This document shows, piece by piece, positions 56,791 through 64,000 of a DNA stretch of 64,000 nt (position 1 is the first letter of the stretch; each line of letters opens with the position of its first letter). The notes under the pieces were generated by a model. That model saw only the letters and a list, made by a program, of their open reading frames with translations, was not told the DNA's origin and searched no databases. The stretch is from Pseudoalteromonas sp. XMcav2-N (GTDB lineage: Bacteria > Pseudomonadota > Gammaproteobacteria > Enterobacterales > Alteromonadaceae): positions 62,001 through 126,000 of the forward strand of contig NZ_JAMXSF010000013.1 in NCBI RefSeq assembly GCF_024124545.1, in the 5' to 3' direction. Both the position numbers and the translations under genes were made by a program.

Positions 56791-57401
56791 GTAAACAACA
56801 AGGCATCGTCGCCCCCATACCACGCCAGGATCCGATTGTCGCTCTGACTGAGGACTATGTTCACACGCTCAGCCAGGTACTGACACAACTTGATGGTAAT
56901 GCAGTCAAGCAGCTGGTCAGCACTTTGCTGGATATGAAAGCCAACGGCGGTACCTTGTATTTGTGTGGCAACGGTGGCTCGGCCGCCAATGCCATCCACC
57001 TTGCAAACGACTTTACATTTGGTGTTCACCCCCAGGGAGATGCCCTGAAAGTGGAAGCACTGGCAGCAAACAGTTCAGTGTTGACATGCCTTGGTAACGA
57101 CATAGGCTACGACAACATTTTTGCTCACCAGCTAAAGGTCAAAGCATCGGCACAAGACGTATTACTCGTACTGTCTGGCAGTGGCAATTCAGGCAACATT
57201 ATCCGCGCCATAGAGCAAGCCCAGACTTTGGGTATGCATACCGTTGGAATACTCGGGTTTGATGGCGGTCACGCCAAGCGACTGGTCGACCAGGTATTTC
57301 ACTTTGCTATTCAGGACATGCAGATATCAGAAGACACCCAGGTGGTGCTGGGTCACATTTTAATGAAGGCCTTATACGAAGAATTAAAAGCAGGAAATTA
57401 A
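56787..57401 (+). CDS. SIS-domain sugar isomerase (GmhA-like)
   Basis: Protein of 204 residues with one SIS domain. The motif LYLCGNGGSAANAIHLANDF resembles sedoheptulose-7-phosphate isomerase GmhA, as do VLLVLSGSGNSGNIIRAIEQ and QISEDTQVVLGHIL. GmhA makes D-glycero-manno-heptose 7-phosphate, so a heptose-type precursor is suggested. The ATG overlaps the stop of the previous gene (ATGA), and the next gene starts at the base after its stop. Confidence 0.85.
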   Translation: MSKQQGIVAPIPRQDPIVALTEDYVHTLSQVLTQLDGNAVKQLVSTLLDMKANGGTLYLCGNGGSAANAIHLANDFTFGVHPQGDALKVEALAANSSVLTCLGNDIGYDNIFAHQLKVKASAQDVLLVLSGSGNSGNIIRAIEQAQTLGMHTVGILGFDGGHAKRLVDQVFHFAIQDMQISEDTQVVLGHILMKALYEELKAGN

Positions 57402-58685
57402 ATGTCTACTGTAGTTTATGGTATTACAGCCTCTACCGACATGTTTGTTCGCTCAGAGTTTAACAATGACGACAACATCTATGCGTGTACATCTGGTGGA
57501 GAAGAATTCATGGGAGAGACAGCTATCTCCCTGCAAGCATTATCTGAGCTTGAAAATAAACAAGACCTCAGAGTAGTGATTTGTTCGGAGTTTGTCCTCG
57601 ACATTTTGAATTCTCTGCAAAATATCGGTATTTCCATTGAGCAGTCATTCTTTTTTAACCATACCAGTGGTCAGCTGGTCCCGTGCGCGGAGTTACTTGC
57701 AGACAAAGCAGATGTGAACTCCACATTATTTGCTTTCTATGACTTGTCTTACAATTTACCGTGTTTTGATGTCACAACTTTCGTGGTACTTGCTGAAATC
57801 GAAAGACAAAAACAAAACAAAAAATTCATTCAGTTTGTTATTCTGCCCAGTCGCTGTGAAAATACGACCGAAGTCAACGTGTTCCACGACAAGCAAGACG
57901 CTAACTGGCGAATTGAAAAGCTCGTTAAACCTATGTTTTCCTGTTTACCTGCTTGTATCGGTATCGATCAGCCTTTCTCGAAAAGTTGTGTAGACTTTTA
58001 TAAAAAGCTGAATGTTTGTACGTATCCAGATAATTATTTCAATAACCCTCGTCAGTTAGCGGGGGATTTCACTATTTTGAAATCCTATGTCAACGACAAA
58101 ATCAAACTCAGTAACCTGATACCGCCTAAGCAAGCGAGTGCTATTGTGGCAGAGTATATTCGCCATCAGGTAGGTGACAAAAAGCTGATAACCATCACCT
58201 TACGTGAATACTGGTCAAATGCAGAACACAGAAATAGCAATGTAAATGCCTGGCTAGATTTTGTCTTGTCTCTGGATAGAAATGAGTATTACCCTCTCAT
58301 TGTCCGAGATACCTACAAGGTAAGTGAGCCACTGCCCGATAAATATAGCGATTTACCAACCTACCCGGAAGCGTCTGTTGACCTTAGTATCAGGCTTGCG
58401 TTGTATCACAAAGCATACATAAATATGGGCGTAGACAATGGACCACTCTATCCCATTAGTTACCTTGCTGGTGCTCGCTCAATTATTTTTAGGTTTCAAA
58501 CCAACGACATTCCAAATTTGTCTGATAGAAGTAACGAAAAGCACTTCTTTGAGGTAGGTAAGAACCACTTTTTTAATGATAACCCATTCCAAATCAATGC
58601 TTGGATGAATGATTCACTTGAGAACATTCAGGCGCAGTTTTTCTCATTAGATTCAAAAATAAAAGAGGCTAACAGTACACTATGA
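57402..58685 (+). CDS. Unknown protein in glycan operon (possible GT-B-like fold)
   Basis: Protein of 427 residues not recognised with certainty. The C-terminal half has KKLITITLREYWSNAEHRNS and NAWLDFVLSLDRNEYYPLIV, then YINMGVDNGPLYPISYLAGA. That looks like the nucleotide-sugar binding half of a GT-B glycosyltransferase. No signal peptide or membrane helix is seen. It overlaps the next gene by four bases, so it belongs to the operon. A glycosyltransferase role is inference only. Confidence 0.75.
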   Translation: MSTVVYGITASTDMFVRSEFNNDDNIYACTSGGEEFMGETAISLQALSELENKQDLRVVICSEFVLDILNSLQNIGISIEQSFFFNHTSGQLVPCAELLADKADVNSTLFAFYDLSYNLPCFDVTTFVVLAEIERQKQNKKFIQFVILPSRCENTTEVNVFHDKQDANWRIEKLVKPMFSCLPACIGIDQPFSKSCVDFYKKLNVCTYPDNYFNNPRQLAGDFTILKSYVNDKIKLSNLIPPKQASAIVAEYIRHQVGDKKLITITLREYWSNAEHRNSNVNAWLDFVLSLDRNEYYPLIVRDTYKVSEPLPDKYSDLPTYPEASVDLSIRLALYHKAYINMGVDNGPLYPISYLAGARSIIFRFQTNDIPNLSDRSNEKHFFEVGKNHFFNDNPFQINAWMNDSLENIQAQFFSLDSKIKEANSTL

Positions 58686-59677
58686 TCGAGTCTCCAGTAT
58701 TAGTCTTAGGAAGCAACTCATTTTCCGGTGCCTCTTTTTGCTCTTACCTGCTTAAGCAGGAAAAACAGGTTATTGCGGTCAGTCGCTCAAATGAGCCAAA
58801 CCCCGTACTGCTCCCCTACAAGTGGCTTTCTTTAGATCATCAAATTAATTTTCATCAATTGGATCTAAATCACCACCTGGCAGAAATAATGGCGCTGATT
58901 GAGAAGTACAAGATACGCCACATCTACAATTTTGCGGCTCAAAGCATGGTTGGGCAAAGCTGGCAGTATCCAGAGCACTGGTTCATGACTAATGCCGTAT
59001 CAACCATAAAGCTCCATAACTTGCTCAGACAGTACGATGGGCTGGAGAGGTATGTACACGTATCTACACCGGAAGTTTACGGCTCGTGTTCAGGCTTAGT
59101 TACTGAGTCCAGACATTACCAACCAAGTACGCCTTATGCAGTGTCTCGAGCTGCCGCAGATCTGAGCCTACACACCTTCAACGATGTGTATGATTTCCCT
59201 GTTGTCTTTACCCGCGCTGCAAATGTATTTGGTGAAGGCCAACAGCTTTATCGCATCATCCCTAAAACGATTATGTGTGCCTTAAACAATGAAATCTTGC
59301 CGCTGCACGGCGGCGGACACTCTACCCGCTCCTTCATTCATATGGATGATGTATCAAGTGCAACACACTCCATTGGCGAAAACGGACAAAACGGAGATAT
59401 TTATCACATCTCCACAACCCGAAACATCAGCGTCAGAGAGCTTGTGATGAAAATTTGCGAAATGCTCGGAAAACCATTTGAGCAGGTCTGCCAGGTGAGT
59501 GAGGACAGGTTAGGCAAAGATGCCGCCTATCTTCTGGACAGCCAGAAACTGAAAAGCGAACTGGGCTGGCAAGACACAATCACACTTGAGAATGGCCTGG
59601 AACGCACCATCAGCTGGGTAAAAGACAACCTGGATACTTTAAACACGCTACCTAAGGACTATGTGCATAAACCATAG
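58682..59677 (+). CDS. Atypical NAD-dependent epimerase/dehydratase with YxxxR
   Basis: SDR-like protein of 331 residues of the dTDP-glucose/GDP-mannose 4,6-dehydratase type. The first motif is VLGSNSFSG, lacking the middle glycine of GxxGxxG. The segment VHVSTPEVYGSCSG carries the usual Ser-Thr-x-Glu. The catalytic Tyr152 is followed four residues later by Arg156 (PYAVSRAAA) instead of lysine. HSTRSFIHMDDV is typical of the substrate domain. I recall other bacterial proteins with the same VLGSNSFSG start, so it may be a real subfamily. Confidence 0.87.
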   Translation: MIESPVLVLGSNSFSGASFCSYLLKQEKQVIAVSRSNEPNPVLLPYKWLSLDHQINFHQLDLNHHLAEIMALIEKYKIRHIYNFAAQSMVGQSWQYPEHWFMTNAVSTIKLHNLLRQYDGLERYVHVSTPEVYGSCSGLVTESRHYQPSTPYAVSRAAADLSLHTFNDVYDFPVVFTRAANVFGEGQQLYRIIPKTIMCALNNEILPLHGGGHSTRSFIHMDDVSSATHSIGENGQNGDIYHISTTRNISVRELVMKICEMLGKPFEQVCQVSEDRLGKDAAYLLDSQKLKSELGWQDTITLENGLERTISWVKDNLDTLNTLPKDYVHKP

Positions 59678-59687
59678 AGAAATGGCA

Positions 59688-60347
59688 ATGGGAAAAGAAA
59701 TAGATTTACTTAAGAATTACCCAAAAGCAAAACGAGACTTAACTGGGCGATTGGAATCAAAAAGTGAGGCCGTAAGAGCGATTGCGCGCCAATTTGGCAA
59801 AGAGTTTTTTGATGGTGAGCGCGATCATGGCTACGGTGGCTTTAACTATCATCCCAGATTTTGGCAACCTGTCATTCCTGACTTGATAACACATTTTAAC
59901 CTCAGTAATGACAGCAGCGTACTGGATGTAGGGTGCGCTAAAGGGTTTATGCTATTTGATTTGATGATGGCTTTACCTGATATCCAGCTTAAGGGTATTG
60001 ATATCTCTGACTATGCTATTGAACATGCCAAAGATGAGGTTAAACCCCATCTTTTGAACGCATGTGCATCTGACTTGCCTTTTGAAGACAATAGTTTCGA
60101 CACTGTGATCTCAATCAACACCATACACAATCTAGAAGAAGACGCTTGTGCGCTGGCACTCCAGGAAATCGAACGAGTTAGCCGTGGTCAGAGCTTTATC
60201 ACTGTTGATGCTTATCGTAGTGAGCAAGAGAAAGCCAGAATGGAAGCCTGGAACCTAACGGCAAAAACCATCAAGCATGTTGACGACTGGAAAAAATTCT
60301 TTGAGAAGGTAGGTTACAGTGGAGATTACTACTGGTTTATCCCTTAG
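59688..60347 (+). CDS. Class I SAM-dependent methyltransferase
   Basis: Methyltransferase of about 219 residues. Motif I is SVLDVGCAKGFMLFDLM, followed by LKGIDISDYAIEHAKDE and the acidic post-motif FEDNSFDTVISINTIHNLEE. The ATG at 59688 (MGKEIDLL) has GAGAA upstream; in-frame ATGs at 59682 and 59661 are alternatives, the last overlapping the previous gene by 17 bases. It presumably methylates a sugar intermediate. Confidence 0.85.
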   Translation: MGKEIDLLKNYPKAKRDLTGRLESKSEAVRAIARQFGKEFFDGERDHGYGGFNYHPRFWQPVIPDLITHFNLSNDSSVLDVGCAKGFMLFDLMMALPDIQLKGIDISDYAIEHAKDEVKPHLLNACASDLPFEDNSFDTVISINTIHNLEEDACALALQEIERVSRGQSFITVDAYRSEQEKARMEAWNLTAKTIKHVDDWKKFFEKVGYSGDYYWFIP

Positions 60348-60368
60348 TACGTAAATGAGGCGCCGGAG

Positions 60369-60824
60369 ATGTTCGATACTAACGTTGAAGAAGTACACAT
60401 TCAATTTCAAATTAGCCCAGACTATTCGCTCGGCGATGCAGTCTCATACCTGTTTACTTCTCTCTTTGTGCGAGCAGCACCTATAACTTTAACTCCTCTG
60501 CTAAAAAAAGCAGACTTTGCAATTGCAAGGTCTACAAGACAAAGCTCAGCCTCTACAGTGAAAAATTCTAGTGCAATCGATTTGTACGGCAGGCTGAGCA
60601 GCGGTGTGTGTTTCATGACTGGCAAACTCAATGGCCGACTAAGTAGCTGTAACTCAGTGATAAACGAAACTGGTCCTCTTTCACTCAAGTTTTATCAAAA
60701 AATAAGAACATTAATGCCTCAGTATTTTCTCGATGTGCAACAAGTGGCATCACTTAGAAATGTTGCTCACATCAGCGACAGCCCCATTGCGTTTTGTATA
60801 GCTACTGTGGATAAGGGTAAATAA
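60369..60824 (+). CDS. Hypothetical protein, no recognised family
   Basis: Protein of 151 residues, serine- and leucine-rich, without signal peptide or membrane helix that I can defend. It has several cysteines (GVCFMTG, SSCNSV, AFCIATV). It sits 21 bases after the methyltransferase and four bases before the thiamine-diphosphate enzyme alpha subunit, so it is almost certainly part of the operon. Function unknown; it could be a small partner of that enzyme. Confidence 0.6.
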   Translation: MFDTNVEEVHIQFQISPDYSLGDAVSYLFTSLFVRAAPITLTPLLKKADFAIARSTRQSSASTVKNSSAIDLYGRLSSGVCFMTGKLNGRLSSCNSVINETGPLSLKFYQKIRTLMPQYFLDVQQVASLRNVAHISDSPIAFCIATVDKGK

Positions 60825-60828
60825 AACC

Positions 60829-61788
60829 ATGCCTGATTTAAAAGAAGTCTATTTTCAGACGCTCAGAATTCGAAAGATAGAAGAGGCTATTGCCGAGCGT
60901 TATAGTGAGCAGAAAATGCGATGCCCAACGCACCTATCCATAGGTCAAGAATTGGTGCCAGTTGCTATTTCACAATACCTTACGACGCGGGACAAAGCGT
61001 ATAGCTCGCACCGGGCACACGCCCACTACCTTGCTAAAGGCGGAGATTTATCCAAATTGATTGCTGAGTTGCATGGTAAATCCGGTGGGTGTACAGCTGG
61101 TCGAGGTGGCTCTATGCACTTGAGTGACCTCGACTGCGGTTTTATAGCCAGTACAGCCATAGTCGGAAACAGCATTCCTCTTGCAACAGGGAATGCATTA
61201 CATCAGCAATTAAGCCAAAGCGATGGGATTACAATCAGTTATTTCGGTGATGGAGCGACCGAAGAAGGTGCTTTCTATGAATCGTTGAACTTCGCGACTG
61301 TACGCTCATTACCCATATTATATGCCTGTGAAAACAATCAGTACTCAGTTTACAGTCCTTTAAGCGTCAGACAACCCGCTTCACGCAGTATTGCCAAGTT
61401 AGCAGCAGAAATTGGCGTCAAAAGTTTCAGTGTGGATGGCAACGATCCTCAACGGGTACTTGAAGCTTCCCAGGCAGCGATTGAGTTCATCAGGAAAGAA
61501 CGTAAACCTGCGCTTGTCGAGTACTTTACCTATCGACATCGGGAACACTGTGGGCCAAACTTTGACGATGAACTTAACTATCGTGAGGCGCACGAAGTGG
61601 AAGAGTGGCTTGCCAATGATCCACTGAAAAATTTACAGAAATTGCTATCCTCAGACTCCGACTTCTCTCATTTCCAGGCACGCGTTTCTGAACAAATTAC
61701 CCAAGAAATAGAAGCCGCTTTCAATTTTGCTTCAAGCTCCCCTTTTGGGGATCCCATAGATAACGAGAGGTATATCTATGCCAAATAA
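60829..61788 (+). CDS. Thiamine-diphosphate enzyme, E1 alpha-like subunit
   Basis: Subunit of 319 residues related to the E1 alpha chains of pyruvate or acetoin dehydrogenases. The thiamine-diphosphate motif runs from GDG (140-142) in YFGDGATEEGAFYESLNFA to NN (169-170) in LYACENNQYSV. HRAHAHYLAKGGDLSKLIAE and GRGGSMHLSD are also typical. No E2 or E3 gene is nearby. Together with the beta subunit it may transfer a two-carbon unit or decarboxylate a keto acid in sugar synthesis. It overlaps the beta gene by eleven bases. Confidence 0.9.
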   Translation: MPDLKEVYFQTLRIRKIEEAIAERYSEQKMRCPTHLSIGQELVPVAISQYLTTRDKAYSSHRAHAHYLAKGGDLSKLIAELHGKSGGCTAGRGGSMHLSDLDCGFIASTAIVGNSIPLATGNALHQQLSQSDGITISYFGDGATEEGAFYESLNFATVRSLPILYACENNQYSVYSPLSVRQPASRSIAKLAAEIGVKSFSVDGNDPQRVLEASQAAIEFIRKERKPALVEYFTYRHREHCGPNFDDELNYREAHEVEEWLANDPLKNLQKLLSSDSDFSHFQARVSEQITQEIEAAFNFASSSPFGDPIDNERYIYAK

Positions 61789-62830
61789 CTCCACTAGTTT
61801 CGCAACACAACTGCAGAAAGCTCAGCATCATGCAATGCAAAATGACCCTGGTATGATATGTATGGGATTGGGCATAGACGATCCAAAAGCAATATTCGGC
61901 ACAACATCGGGCTTACAGACGGCTTTTGGTCAAAGCCGGGTATTCGATATGCCGACCGCCGAAAACGCAATGACAGGTATAGGAGTCGGTGCCGCTATTG
62001 CTGGCACTCGTGTTTTAATGACTCACCAGCGGGTCGATTTTTTCCTGCTTGCAATGGATCAACTGGTCAATAACGCAGCTAAATGGCACTACATGTTCAA
62101 TGGTCAAATGTCGGTACCTTTGACCATTCGCCTCATTGTTGGGCGAGGATGGGGACAAGGACCCACTCATCAGCAAAGTTTACAGTCTTGGTTTTCACAC
62201 ATTCCCGGATTGAAAGTGGTGGTTCCCGGCTTAACAGACAATGCCGGACAGTTACTGTATGACGCCATTATGGACAATAACCCAACTATCTTTCTGGAGC
62301 ACAGGTGGCTTCATAACCAAATTGCAAGCGAAGATGAATGTCAGCCACTGACTGAGCAGCCCCGCCATACGCGTATTTTGCGTGAGGGTGAAGATTATAC
62401 AATTATCAGCAACAGCTACATGTTGTCTGAGGCACTGCAAGCGCAAAAATATATGCAACAATTTGGTATCCAGTGTGAAGTCATAGAAATCGCCTCACCG
62501 ACCAATATTGACTGGCACGTACTGTATCAATCTGTAAAAAAATCCAGACGCTGTATTGTAACGGATATGGGCCATACGTTTTGCTCTCTAGCCAGTGAAA
62601 TAGCCAATCGAATTTATAGCGAGTGCTTTCAGAGCTTGCTATGTCCGGTCACCACCCTTGGCCTGCCACATTATCCAGAGCCAACTAGCTACGGCCTGAC
62701 ACCCGACTACTACCCCAACATTAATTCATTTATTCAAACAATATCAGGAAATTGTGGTGTGGATATTGCTAGAATTACAACTACACAACATCATGATATT
62801 CCTGGCGAATGGTTTAAAGGGCCTTTTTAA
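61778..62830 (+). CDS. Thiamine-diphosphate enzyme, E1 beta-like subunit
   Basis: Protein of 350 residues with the transketolase-like pyrimidine-binding fold. Typical segments are VFDMPTAENAMTGIGVGAAI and the C-terminal EVIEIASPTNIDWHVLYQSV, KKSRRCIVTDMGHTFC. The catalytic glutamate is probably that of AENAMTG. It pairs with the alpha subunit at 60829. The 2-oxoacid dehydrogenase name would be misleading, because the other complex parts are missing here. Confidence 0.9.
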   Translation: MPNNSTSFATQLQKAQHHAMQNDPGMICMGLGIDDPKAIFGTTSGLQTAFGQSRVFDMPTAENAMTGIGVGAAIAGTRVLMTHQRVDFFLLAMDQLVNNAAKWHYMFNGQMSVPLTIRLIVGRGWGQGPTHQQSLQSWFSHIPGLKVVVPGLTDNAGQLLYDAIMDNNPTIFLEHRWLHNQIASEDECQPLTEQPRHTRILREGEDYTIISNSYMLSEALQAQKYMQQFGIQCEVIEIASPTNIDWHVLYQSVKKSRRCIVTDMGHTFCSLASEIANRIYSECFQSLLCPVTTLGLPHYPEPTSYGLTPDYYPNINSFIQTISGNCGVDIARITTTQHHDIPGEWFKGPF

Positions 62831-62832
62831 TT

Positions 62833-63612
62833 ATGGATTTAAAGATCGCAAACAAGCTTGCTCTGGTCACCGGCAGTAGCCGTGGCTTGGGTGAATCAAT
62901 AGCCGAGTCACTTGCAAAAGAAGGTGTGAACGTTATTTGGGCCGCGCGTGACATCGAACAACTACAACAAAACGCAGAGCGCTGTGGTGCTTTGTATAAC
63001 AACAAAAACTTTGTTGTGGAAGCCAATTTACAAGATGGGTCAGGTGCCAGAGCGTTGGCTGAAAAGCTAAAAGAACTAGGCTTGATACCTGATATCATCG
63101 TTAACAATGTGGGTGGCAACTTAGGCGTCACCGATCCGCTCTCAGGTCTCCAAGACTGGAAAAACGTGTTTGATTTTAATCTTTTTAATGCGATTGAACT
63201 TAACAATCACTTCATCGATACCATGATCGAGAAAAAATGGGGCAGGATCTGCCATGTCTCTTCTATTGCTTCTTTGGAAAATCAAGGAGCACCGCAATAT
63301 TGTGCTTCCAAAGCCGCGCTAAACGCTTACGTCCGTAGTGTTGGCAGATACGTTTCGGAACATAACGTCATAATGACTGGTATTTTACCAGGCGCGGTCT
63401 TCACTGAAGGCGGGTACTGGGATGAAACGAGCAAAACCAGACCTGAACATGTTGAAAAATACCTAAACGAGCGTATGGCCATTAAACGCTTTGGTACACG
63501 GGAAGAAGTCAGTGAGTTAGTTGCTTTCTTGGTTTCGGACAAAGCCTCTTTCTGTGTAGGCACTTCTTTACTGGTTGATGGTGGTCAAGGCCGCGTCTTT
63601 TATGAGGGGTAA
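62833..63612 (+). CDS. Short-chain dehydrogenase/reductase
   Basis: SDR of 259 residues. The cofactor motif is LVTGSSRGLGESIA, the NNVGG motif is present, and the catalytic serine and Tyr-xxx-Lys are in CHVSSIASLENQGAPQ and YCASKAALNAY. It ends with VDGGQGRVFYEG. It lies two bases after the E1 beta gene. It may reduce a keto group made by the thiamine-diphosphate enzyme. Confidence 0.92.
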   Translation: MDLKIANKLALVTGSSRGLGESIAESLAKEGVNVIWAARDIEQLQQNAERCGALYNNKNFVVEANLQDGSGARALAEKLKELGLIPDIIVNNVGGNLGVTDPLSGLQDWKNVFDFNLFNAIELNNHFIDTMIEKKWGRICHVSSIASLENQGAPQYCASKAALNAYVRSVGRYVSEHNVIMTGILPGAVFTEGGYWDETSKTRPEHVEKYLNERMAIKRFGTREEVSELVAFLVSDKASFCVGTSLLVDGGQGRVFYEG

Positions 63613-63615
63613 TTT

Positions 63616-64000
63616 ATGAACCAAGACCTAAGAAAACGCATTGCGGAGATCATCTACAAGTCAAAAGAAGGGCATATTCCTAGCTCCTACTCCATTGTCG
63701 ATATCATCAACTATCTCTACACCGACGTGTTGTCATTTGACGCTGGCAATCCCCAGTGGGAAGAGCGAGATTACTTCATCCTGTCTAAAGGACATGGATG
63801 TGCTGCGCTGTGGGTTGTGCTAGAAAAGCTCGGACTCCTCCCAGACAATGCACTTGAACAATATTCACAATTCGGAGGTATATTGGGAGGTCACCCAGAC
63901 CGTACAAAAGTGCCCTTCGTAGAAGCGTCAACGGGGTCACTAGGGCACGGCATGCCTATGGCTGTGGGTTGTGCACTTGCGAACAAAATAAAGCGTCAGA
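63616..64000 (+). CDS. Transketolase N-terminal subunit (cut by window edge)
   Basis: First 128 codons of a split transketolase N-terminal half. Typical sequence is SKEGHIPSSYSIVDIINYLY, then DYFILSKGHGCAALWVVLEK and GGILGGHPDRTKVPFVEAST with GSLGHGMPMAVGCALA. These residues bind the thiamine diphosphate. A C-terminal half is expected just beyond the window. It begins three bases after the SDR. Confidence 0.88.
   Translation, partial: MNQDLRKRIAEIIYKSKEGHIPSSYSIVDIINYLYTDVLSFDAGNPQWEERDYFILSKGHGCAALWVVLEKLGLLPDNALEQYSQFGGILGGHPDRTKVPFVEASTGSLGHGMPMAVGCALANKIKRQ

Noticed and set aside
60829..62830. Pyruvate or acetoin dehydrogenase operon
   Set aside because: E2 and E3 genes are missing and the neighbours are sugar-modifying enzymes.

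Overview
The window looks like a chromosomal segment of a marine gammaproteobacterium of the Alteromonadales, most probably Pseudoalteromonas. This is inferred from the polar-flagellum gene order, the protein sequences and a MITE-like repeat, not from a database search. Almost every base is coding, in long tightly packed operons, and no rRNA, tRNA or CRISPR array was seen.

Layout. (1) 1-3860, minus strand: cytochrome c maturation genes ccmA-B-C-D-E-F, with ccmF cut by the window edge. (2) 3965-12831, plus strand: a mixed block with a FliK-like protein, an amidohydrolase, a free FlhB C-domain protein (FlhX type), a small secreted protein, a helical-repeat protein and a hybrid histidine kinase carrying an AraC output domain. 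(3) 12979-41917, minus strand: a nearly complete polar flagellar and chemotaxis locus. In transcription order it runs flrB, flrC, fliE-F-G-H-I-J-K-L-M-N-O-P-Q-R, flhB, flhA, flhF, flhG, fliA, cheY, cheZ, cheA, cheB, parC, parP, cheW and a DUF2802 gene. Five good sigma-54 promoter matches (GG-N10-GC) stand in front of flrB, fliE, fliI, fliK and flhA. The regulator flrA (42957-44399) is separated from flrBC by an inserted tag gene on the other strand. (4) 44761-45546: a short divergent flagellin. (5) 45773-54701: a pseudaminic-acid-type nonulosonic acid locus in two convergent operons. The plus operon has pseB, pseC and an oxidoreductase, behind a probable sigma-54 promoter. The minus operon has an FkbM methyltransferase, pseI, an acyl carrier protein, a pseG-acetyltransferase fusion and an adenylate-forming ligase, behind an ops-like element. 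(6) 55023-64000, plus strand: a second glycan operon with an SpsF-like nucleotidyltransferase, two NAD-dependent epimerase/dehydratases, a SIS isomerase, a methyltransferase, two unknown proteins, a two-subunit thiamine-diphosphate enzyme, an SDR and the start of a split transketolase.

How it fits together. FlrA (with sigma-54) and FlrBC control the basal body and export genes, FliA controls late genes, FlhF/FlhG set flagellar position and number, and ParC/ParP hold the chemotaxis array at the pole. The adjoining sugar locus most likely supplies the nonulosonic acid that decorates flagellin, although a surface polysaccharide is possible. The ligase and carrier protein suggest an unusual acyl group on that sugar. 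The thiamine-diphosphate enzymes in region 6 suggest a branched-chain or extended-chain sugar. Regions 5 and 6 together are the best candidate for an undescribed system.
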